The notes below the pieces were generated by a model. It did not search any database. It was not told the origin of the DNA and saw only the letters and a program-made list of their open reading frames with translations. Position numbers and translations under genes: made by a program. Shown here piece by piece: positions 56,218-64,000 of a stretch of DNA of 64,000 bases (position 1 is its first letter; each line of letters begins with the position of its first letter). Source of the stretch: Elymus sibiricus (lineage: Eukaryota; Streptophyta; Magnoliopsida; Poales; Poaceae); the NCBI GenBank assembly GCA_039707655.1, contig CM077676.1, positions 376,530,114-376,594,113 of the forward strand, read 5' to 3'.

Positions 56218-57735
56218 TGATACGTCTCCGTCGTATCTATAATTTTTGATTGTTTCATGCCAATATTCTACAACTTTCATATACTTTTGGCAACATTTTA
56301 TATTATTTTTGGGACTAACATATTGATCCAGTGCCCAGTGCTAGTTTCTGTCTGTTGCATGTTTTTTGTTTTGCAGAATATCCATATCAAACGAAGTCCA
56401 AACGCAATAAAAATTTACGGAGATTTATTTTGGAATATATGTGATTTTTGGGAAGAAGAATCAACGCAAGACGGTGCTCGTGGGCCCCACGAGGGACCAG
56501 GGCGCGCCCCGGGGGGTGGCGCGCTGTGGTGCCTCGTGAGCCCCTCGTAAGTCGGTTGACCCCCTTCTTTCGCCGCAAGAAAGATAATATCCGAAAAAAA
56601 TTCATGTAAAAATTTCAGCGCAATCGGAGTTACGGATCTCTCGGAATTTGAGAAACGGTGAAGGGCCAGAAAACAGGAATGCGAAACAGAAGAGAACAGA
56701 GAGAGAGGTCCAATCTCGGAGGGGCTCCCGCCCCTCCGGGTGCCATGGAGGCCAAGGACCAGAGGGAAAAACCTCCTCCCATCTAGGGGGGAGGCCAAGC
56801 AAGAATAAGGAGGGAGATCTCTTCCCCTCTCTCCAGGTGGCGCCGGAACGCCGCCGGGGCAATCATCGTGATGGCGATCTACACCAACAACTTCACCGCC
56901 GTCAACACCAACTCTCTCCCCCTCTATGCAGCGGTGTAACACCTCTTCTCCCCACTATAATCTCAACTTAAACATGGTGCTTAACGCTATATATTATTAT
57001 CCAATGATGTATGACAATCCTATGATGTTTGAGTAGATCCGTTTTGTCCTATGGGTTGATTGATGATCGTGATTGGTTTGAGTTGTATGTGTTATTTTGG
57101 TGCTGTCCTATGGTGCCCTCCATGTCACGCAAGCGTGAGGGATTCCCGCTGTAGGGTTTGCAATACATTCATAATTCTCTTATAGTGGGCGGCTAGAGTG
57201 ACAGAAGCTTACACCCGAGTAAGGGGGTTGTTGCGTATGGGAGTAAAGGGGACTTGATACTTAATGCTATGGTTGGGTTTTACCTTAATGATCTTTGTTA
57301 GTTGCGGATGCTTGCTAGAGTTCCAATCATAAGTGCATATGATCCAAGTACGGAAAGTATGTTATCTCATGCCTCTCCCTCATATAAAATTGCAATAATG
57401 ATTACCGGTCTAGTTATCGATTGCCTATGGACAAATTTTTCTCTTGTGTTACAAAAAGCTTTCTACTAAAAAACTAACTTTTGTTATCTCGCAAATTACT
57501 CCTAGTTTTATTCTCATTAAGTACTTCTAGTTTTATCCTTGCAAACTTATCCTTACACCCGCAAAATAGTTTCATACTTGTTCTAGGTAAAGCGAACGTT
57601 AACTGCGCGTAGAGTTGTATCGATGGTCGATAGAACTTGAAGGGAATATTAATTCTACCTTTAGCTCCTCGTTGGGTTCGACACTCTTATTTATCGAAAA
57701 AGCTACAATTGATCCCCTATACTTGTGGGTTATCA
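56218..57735 (+). mobile_element. Solo LTR in the protease-RT interval of element F
   Basis: TGATACGTCTCCGTCGTATC to CTTGTGGGTTATCA, 1518 bp, with the perfect TSD GTTCA (56213-56217 and 57736-57740). Removing it and one TSD copy makes the coding frame continuous. GC-rich part 56460-56900 resembles the leader region of related LTRs. ORFs inside are noise. Confidence 0.93.
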
Positions 57736-57740
57736 GTTCA

Positions 57741-58540
57741 CAACTAGATAATTTTTGTCCCATTATATTTGGTAGACCTTTCTTGAATACCGTTAATGCT
57801 GAAATTGATTGTGTTAAAGAGAAGGTTAGAGTTAAGTTTGGTGATATATCTCATGAATTTAATTTCTCTAAGTTTAGTAGACAACCTCATGATAAGGAAT
57901 TACCCAATAAAGATGAAATTATTGGTCTTGCTTCTATTGCTGTGCCTCCTACTGATCCTTTTGAACAATATTTGCTAGACCATGAGAATGATATGCATAT
58001 GAATGAAAGAAATGAAATAGATGAATTGTTCTTTAAGCAAGCACCTATCCTTAAACATAATTTTCCTGTTGAAACCTTGGGAAATCCTCTACCACCCAAG
58101 GGTGATCATATGTTCGAATTAAAGCAATTACCTGATACACTTAAATATGCTTATCTTGATGAAAAGAAGATATATCCTGTTATTATTAGTGCTAATCTTT
58201 CAGAGCATGAAGAAAGAGATTACTTACAACTCTGAAGAAGCACCATGCTGCTACTGGATATACTCTTGATGATCTTAAGGGCATTAGTCCCACCTTATGT
58301 CAGCATAAAATTCATATGGAGCAAGACGCTAAACCCGTTGTTGATCATCAAAGAAGGCTGAATCCTAAAATGAAGGATGTGGTAAGAACTGAAATATTAA
58401 AGCTTCTTGAGGCAGGTATAATTTATCCCATAGCTGATAGTAGATGGGTAAGTCCTGTTAATTGTGTTCCTAAGAAAGGAGGTATTACTGTTGTTCCTAA
58501 TGATAAAACAAACTTATCCCACAAAGAATTGTAACCGGTT
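57741..58540 (+). pseudogene. pol: Element F pol: protease end and linker to reverse transcriptase
   Basis: QLDNFCPIIFGRPFLNTVNA (the I-I-G-R-P-F-L block that closes Athila proteases), then an acidic linker. Frameshift at about 58231 (a base lost in CAACTCTG), then LKKHHAATGYTLDDLKGISP and RLNPKMKDVVRTEILKLLEA, WVSPVNCVPKKGG. A second frameshift lies at about 58510, just before the palm. Confidence 0.85.
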
Positions 58541-59325
58541 ATAGGATGGTAATTGATATCAGGAAATTAAATAAAGCTACTAGGAAAGATCATTACCCCT
58601 TGCCTTTTATTGATCAAATGTTAGAAAGATTATCTAAGCATACACACTTTTGCTTCCTAGATGGTTATTCTGGTTTCTCTCAAATACCTGTTTCACCTGA
58701 AGATCAAGAGAAAACCACATTTACTTGTCCTTTTGGAACTTATGCTTACCATCGTATGCCTTTTGGTTTATATAATGCACCTGCTACCTTTCAAAGATGT
58801 ATGACTGCTATATTCTCTGACTTTTGTGAAAAGATTGTTGAGGTTTTCATGGATGATTTCTTCGTTTACGGAACTTCCTTTGATGATTGCTTGAGCAACC
58901 TTGATCGAGTTTTGCAGAGATGTGAAGAAACTAACCTTGTCTTGAATTGGGAGAAGTGCCACTTTATGGTGAATGAAGGTATAGTCCTTGGGCATAAAAT
59001 TTCTGAAATAAGAATTGAAGTTGATAGAGCTAAAGTTGATGCTATTGAGAAAATGCCATGTCCTAAAGATATCAAAGGTATAAGAAGTTTCCTCGGTCAT
59101 GCTGGTTTCTATAGAAGGTTTATAAAAGACTTCTCTAAAATTTCTAGGCCTCTTACTAATCTCTTGCAAAAATATGTGCCATTTGTTTTTGATGATGATT
59201 GCGTAGAAGCCTTTGAAATACTTAAGAAAGCCTTAATTTCTGCACCTGTTATTCAACCACCTGATTGGAATCTACCCTTTGAAATTATGTGTGATGCTAG
59301 TGATTATGCTGTTGGTGCTGTCTAG
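58516..59325 (+). pseudogene. pol: Element F reverse transcriptase
   Basis: GYRMVIDIRKLNKATRKDHY, PLPFIDQMLERLS, FCFLDGYSGFSQIPVSPEDQ, TFTCPFGTYAYHRMPFGL, the catalytic FMDDF box (58846-58860), RFIKDFSKISRPLTNLLQK, ending in the RNase H start [11 protein letters not shown]. One base is missing at about 59321 (GTCTAG where a CTA leucine codon is expected), giving the stop. The catalytic Asp pair is present. Confidence 0.9.
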
Positions 59326-60290
59326 GACAAAGAATTGATAAGAAATTGAATGTTATTCATTATGCTAGTAAAAATCTAGACAGTGCTCAAAGAAATTATG
59401 CTACTACTGAGAAAGAATTTTTAGTAGTTGTGTTTGCATGTGATACATTCAGATCTTACTTTGTTGATTCCAAAGTTACTATTCATACTGATCATGCTGC
59501 TATTAAATATCTTATGGAAAAGAAAGATGCTAAACCTAGACTTATTAGGTGGGTTCTTTTGCAACAAGAATTTGATTTGCATATTGTTGATAGAAAGGGA
59601 GCTGAGAATCCCGTAGCTGATAATTTGTCTAGAATGGAAAATGTTCTTGATGAGCCACTTCCTATTAATGATGATTTCCCTGATGAACAATTAGCTGTGA
59701 TAAAAGCTTCTCGTAATACTTCTTGGTATGCAGACTATGCTAATTACATTGTTGCTAAATACATACCACCTAGTTTCACATACCAACAAAAGAAAAAGTT
59801 CTTCTTTGATTTAAGACATTACTTTTGGGATGACCCACACTTATATAAAGAAGGAGTAGATGGTATTATTAGACGTTGTGTACCTGAGCAAGAACAGGAA
59901 CAAATCCTACGAAAGTGTCACTCCGAGGCATATGGAGGACACCATGCGGGAGGCAGAACTGCACATAAGGTACTACAATCTGGTTTTTATTGGCCTACTC
60001 TTTTCAAAGATGCACGTAAGTTTGTCCTCTCTTGTGATGAATGTCAAAGAATTGGTAATGTTGGTAGACGTCAGGAAATGCCTATGAATTATTCACTTGA
60101 TATTGAACCATTTGTTGTTTGGGGTTTTGATTATATGGGACCTTTTACTAAATCCAATGGGTATACTCATATTTTAGTTGCTGTCGATTACGTTACTAAG
60201 TGGGTAGAAGCTATTCCAACTAGTAGTGTTGATCATAACACTTCTATTAAAATGCTTAGAAGTTATTTTCCTGAGGTTTGGAGTCCCTAG
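59326..60290 (+). pseudogene. pol: Element F RNase H and integrase N-terminal/catalytic start
   Basis: RNase [56 protein letters not shown]. Integrase: a zinc-binding H-H-C-C domain ([20 protein letters not shown] ... LSCDECQR), then WGFDYMGPF with the first catalytic Asp and a [13 protein letters not shown] block. Frameshift at about 60271. Confidence 0.9.
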
Positions 60291-61048
60291 ATATTTAATG
60301 ACTGATGGTGGTTCACATTTTATTCATGGTGCTTTCCATAAATTGCTTGCTAAATATGACGTTAATCATAGAATTGCATCTCCTTATCATCCTTAGTCTA
60401 GTGGTCAAGTTGAATTTACTAATAAAGAAATAAAATTAATTTTGCAAAAGACTGTTAATAGATCTAGAAATAATTGGTCTAAGAAACTTGATGATGCACT
60501 ATGGGCCTACAGAACTGCTTATAAAAATCCTATGGGTATGTCTCCATAAAATGGTCTATGGAAAAGCATGTCACTTACCTCTTGAGTTAGAACATAAAGC
60601 ATATTGGGCAATTAAAGAACTTAACTATGATTTTAAACTTGCCGGTGAAAAGAGGTTATTTGATATTAGCTCTCTAGATGAATGGAGAACTCAAGCTTAT
60701 GAAAATGCCAAGTTGTTTAAAGAAAAAGTTAAAAGATGGCATGATAAAAGAATTCAAAAACGGGAATTCAAAGTAGGTGATCATGTTCTATTATACAATT
60801 CTCGTTTAAGGTTCTTTGCAGGAAAACTTCTCTCTAAATGGGAAGGACCGTATATCATCGAAGAAGTTTATCGCTCCGGAGCTATCAAAATAAACAACCC
60901 CGAAGGCAATAATCCGAGAGTGGTTAATGGGCAAAGAATTAAACATTATATCTCAGGTATGCCCATTAATGTTGAAACTAATATTATTCAAACAATAGCA
61001 CCGGAAGAGCACATAGAAGAAACCTTCAGGAATGCTCCAGAAGCCTGA
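60274..61048 (+). pseudogene. pol: Element F integrase catalytic and C-terminal region
   Basis: RYLMTDGGSHFIHGAFHKLL carries the second catalytic Asp, and [13 protein letters not shown] the Glu. A TAG stop at 60394-60396 replaces the expected Gln of PYHPQ. A one-base loss near 60546 changes frame; then KMVYGKACHLPLELEHKAYW, a basic helical segment and KVGDHVLLYNSRLRFFAGKL, the GPY/F-like WEGPYIIEEVYRSGAIKI end, stop at 61046-61048. Confidence 0.9.
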
Positions 61049-61400
61049 AAAGGAGTAGGTATGTGGTACGGTAGATAAACCGACTCCAAAACTTCCATAA
61101 AAGTACTTTCTGTCCGTTTTTGAAAATATAAAAAATTAGGAAAATAATAAACAGTCCGAAAAGTGTGCGAGGAGGCGACAAGCCTGGGGGGCGCGCCCTA
61201 CCCCCCAGGGCGCGCCTACCAGGCTTGTGGCTCCCTCGTGGACTTTCCTGACTCCGTTTTTCTTCCATATTACTTGTCCTACACGGGAAAAATTCATTAT
61301 ATATACTCTCAGATGTTTTGACCACCGTATCGCAAGTTTCTCCTCTGTTCTTGTTTCGTATTGTTTTTTGTCAGACTCTCGAGGTCAAGCGCCATGTCAT
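61049..61400 (+). other. Post-pol non-coding part of element F
   Basis: Includes a 13-bp inverted GGGGCGCGCCCTACC / GGGCGCGCC pair near 61187-61217. No coding frame. Confidence 0.5.
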
Positions 61401-64000
61401 CTATAACATCCCAAATTTTCAATTTGGAATGTTTTACAATTATAGCTAAGCATCTATTGCATTTTGTTTGAATTGTGGTGGAAATTGAAATTTTAGAGGC
61501 ATTTGAGTTTCTGTTTGTATTTGAATTCATTTCAAACTGGCAATTGAATTTCATTTAAAAAAATTCCTGACAAAATACTTTGACCAAAAAGTATGAGAGG
61601 AGGTAACATGACACCCCAAAATTCAGAGAAAATAATGCCAAAAGTATTTGAATTCAAATTTGGTTTTATTTGGATTTTCAAAAAAATGTTTTTTATAAAA
61701 AATTTCTTTTGCCTCTGAAAAATAGTTCATCTATTAGGATTTATTTTTCTGATCTTTTTGATATATAATATATATACTATTTTTATTTATTTTCTAGTAA
61801 TTACTTTTCTCTCTCTATTTAAAAAAAACAATAGAAAACCCCTGGCGGCCCATCTCTCTCTCTCTCTCTCTCTTCCCTCACCCGCAGCCCAACGGCCGCA
61901 CCAGGCCCAGCTGGCCTGCCTCGCCCGAACCACCTTCGTCTCGGTCGCCCGACCCGCTCGCCTCTTCCCTGCGTCGCTGACCACCGGGCCCCACGCCGTC
62001 TTCCTCCTCCACAACGCCCATGCCCGAATCCCGCACGCGCTCGGTCACGGCCGCGACGCGCCGGTCGCTAAAACCCTAGCCCGCGTTTTCCCCTCGCCCA
62101 CGAAAGGTGTCCTATAAATACTTGGCCAATCCCTCTCTCGAACCCCCCTAAAACTCTACGCCCAACACCACCGTAGCCCACGCCCACGTCAAACCGATCT
62201 CGCCGACCGCCGCCTCTGCCGCCGCCGATTCCAACTCCGGTGAGCACCCCCAGCCTCTCTAGCTCCGGCAATCGGTCTATCTCAAATCCACGCCCTCCAT
62301 TGACATCTTTTTGCCCACCGTTAACGCCTACAGGGAGCTACCCAAGCACCGCACACCCTTGCCGGAGCTGCTACTCACCCGAGCACTACCGTCGTCGCCC
62401 CGCCTGTTCCCGTCGTCTCCGACCGCCACCGCCGTCACCCCAGACCTCGTCTCGCTCCGGCGCATCCAACCGACGCCACCGCCGACGTCGACGACCACCG
62501 GAGCAGCCGCGCCGCCGACGCCTGAGCCGCGCCGCCGTCGTCCTCCCGCTGTAAGCCGCTGGCCCTTCCCCACCGTTAGATCGCCGTTCAACGCCGTAGA
62601 TTAGATCGCAGCAAACGGTTAGGTTTTCTTTAGTAGATTGGTTTAATTTACGGTTTTATTTAGGTTTAGATCGGACCGGCTCGCGGTTTTTATTTTATTT
62701 TATTTTAGCCGCCGTGATCTATTTTCTTAAGGATCGGTCGTCCGCCACCAACTTCCGCACGCACACCCCTTAGGCCAATGGCAGCGCGACACGTAGCCGT
62801 CGCCCGATCTTTAGTGTTTTTTTTTTTAGTTTCTGTTTTTAAAAACAGAATAGTTTCAGTTTTAGAAAATTAATATCTCCTAGGATAATTATTATTTTTA
62901 GGTGATTCTTTTTGAATTAGGTTAGAAATTTTATGAAGTTTCTGTAGATATCAAGTTTGACTAGATTTGAAAGTCTGAGTTTGAATTTGCATGAAATTTG
63001 TTCAAATCACTAGATTGGCTATATTTTGAGCTAGGAGTATTATTTTTGGGTGATTCTTTTTGCTACTGATTCTTGGTGACATTTTTTATCAGTAGAAATT
63101 AATTGGTGAATTTTAGGATTTATTTAAAATTATGTTTTAACGAAAACAGTACTGTTTTAGTGCTTTAAAGGTTTTGTGCTATTTCTTTTAATTTTAATTG
63201 CTTTAAATTGTTTTCTTTAGTTCTTTTTGGCATATTCTTTTTAGTTTCTGTTAAGTTATCAGTAGCTATTTTATTTGTAGTAAAAAAATATTTTTTGTAT
63301 TTTATTTCTTTTATCCTACTACAAAACTTGTTTTGAGCATTATAGGAGTTTTACAAATGATTTTAATATGATTCTTTTTGCATAAAATTTCTTTATTGTT
63401 TTTCTTTTGTTATTTAGTAAAAACCTTTTTTCTGCTTCTGTTAAAATGTATTAGTAGTAGAAATTTTTTTTGCAGCTTGTTTTACTTGTAGTAGGACTTT
63501 GCATTGAGTTTTAGTGCTTTCTTTGGTTTTGTTTTTGGTTTTCTTTGTATGTTTCAATGATTGTGATATTATTAGTTTTACTTGCTGTTGTAGTGTTAAA
63601 TTGTATGATGGTATGCTTATGTATGTCTTGTTTGTTTCGATAGAGTATCCGGAGTGCGAGGCTTGCTATTACGAGTCGTTAGAGTTTGAAGATCGTCACC
63701 AAGGCAAGTCATTTGATCATGTATTTTATTACCTATGATTTTTAGTGCATTAGTTGTTATCCTCCCCACCATGCATGCAAGTAGGTGAATTTGAGCTATG
63801 TTCTTGAGTAGTATCATGTGGTAGGTTGAACCCAAATCCCCATGTTACCAATGCCCGGGAACGTTGTAGTTATTTTTGCTATGCTTCGTAGACGGGGTTG
63901 GTTGAGTGAATTACATGGGAGTTGTGAGAGTTAAGTTGATGACTACAACCCCAAGACTTCAAGATCTCAAGACGGACTTCAATTCACTACTGGGTGGAGG
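61401..64000 (+). repeat. LTR of another LARD-like element, truncated by the window end
   Basis: Begins near TAACATCCCAAATTTTCAAT; a TGTAACACCCC start, worn at the first bases, is the closest form. A second, similar start (TGACACCCCAAAATTCAG) occurs at about 61611. A GC-rich, CpG-dense section (61850-62600) has a TATA box TATAAATA at 62113-62120 and a pyrimidine-rich leader with a GGTGAGC-like donor near 62239. Then about 1.4 kb of T-rich sequence. The layout parallels the LTRs of the two LARD-like elements. The frame at 63514-63738 (74 codons) and those in the GC-rich section are not supported as genes. Confidence 0.6.
62113..62120 (+). promoter_or_regulatory. TATA box in the right-hand LARD-like LTR
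   Basis: GTCCTATAAATACTTGGCC, 30-60 bp upstream of a C-rich leader (AACCCCCCTAAAACTC). Consistent with an LTR promoter. A grass gene promoter cannot be fully excluded because the matching second LTR is outside the window. Confidence 0.5.

Larger units (their letters stand above)
52170..61400 (+). mobile_element. Athila-type gypsy retrotransposon F, autonomous in origin, heavily decayed
   Basis: 5' LTR (52170-54688, split by another LTR), primer site TGGCACCGTTGCCGGGGA (54700-54717), gag, protease, reverse transcriptase, RNase H and integrase in that order, then a post-pol stretch. Its 3' end is not in the window: at about 61400 another element's LTR begins. Two LTR insertions (52591-53589 and 56218-57735) lie within it. 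Confidence 0.88.

Noticed and set aside
62240..62604. Arg/Pro-rich frames of about 100 codons with several overlapping reading frames
   Set aside because: All frames on both strands are open because of GC-rich simple composition; no conserved protein feature.

Overview
The window looks like intergenic DNA from a large grass genome, most likely a Triticeae species (wheat, goatgrass, barley or rye). Nearly all of it belongs to nested LTR retrotransposons of types common there: Athila-like LTRs opening TGATACGTCTCCAACGTATC, LTRs opening TGTAACACCC or TGTGACACCC with initiator-methionine-tRNA primer sites, and a CACTA transposon with CACTACAAGAAA ends. I see no intact host gene, tRNA or rRNA. Boundaries were read by eye from terminal repeats, primer binding sites, polypurine tracts and target-site duplications (TSDs). 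Family names are tentative.

Left stack (1-39768). The oldest layer is a minus-strand gypsy element B (36333-39768). An Athila-like LTR sits in its pol; only the LTR's last 73 bp (36260-36332) are in the window. That LTR was split by minus-strand gypsy element A (1-835, 2403-5776, 35568-36259). A took a solo Athila-like LTR (836-2397, TSD GCAAG) in pol, and a long non-autonomous LARD-like retrotransposon (5777-35562, minus, TSD GTGAG) in its own 5' LTR. Inside that lies a second LARD-like element on the plus strand (10986-22343) with 4.37-kb LTRs. The outer element's 5' LTR also holds a 7.6-kb CACTA transposon (26724-34339, TSD GAA), which carries a piece of a host mitochondrial malate dehydrogenase gene (29825-30326). 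The outer element's other LTR keeps the uninterrupted CACTA target at 8277-8279.

Middle (39769-51244). This holds an AT-rich degenerate tandem repeat, a possible hAT-type element (40954-41878), and a complete Athila-like element C (42814-49737, plus, TSD AGGAG, twin 1562-bp LTRs). C has one intact 272-codon gag-like ORF and no pol. A copia-LTR-like relic and unassigned sequence follow.

Right stack (51245-64000). Two truncated Athila-like LTRs (51245-52055 and 52056-52169) are followed by an Athila-type gypsy element F (52170 to about 61400, plus) with gag, protease, reverse transcriptase, RNase H and integrase remnants. F is broken by about six frameshifts, two stops and two LTR insertions: 52591-53589, with a 34-bp minisatellite, and 56218-57735, TSD GTTCA. 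The window ends in the long GC-rich LTR of another LARD-like element (about 61401 onward).

Functionally these are genomic parasites. The LARD-like elements and element C lack pol and must rely on enzymes from autonomous relatives. The least expected items are the captured malate dehydrogenase fragment, a 186-codon unknown ORF (one stop) in the gag position of the outer LARD-like element, and several degenerate tandem arrays inside the LARD-like elements.
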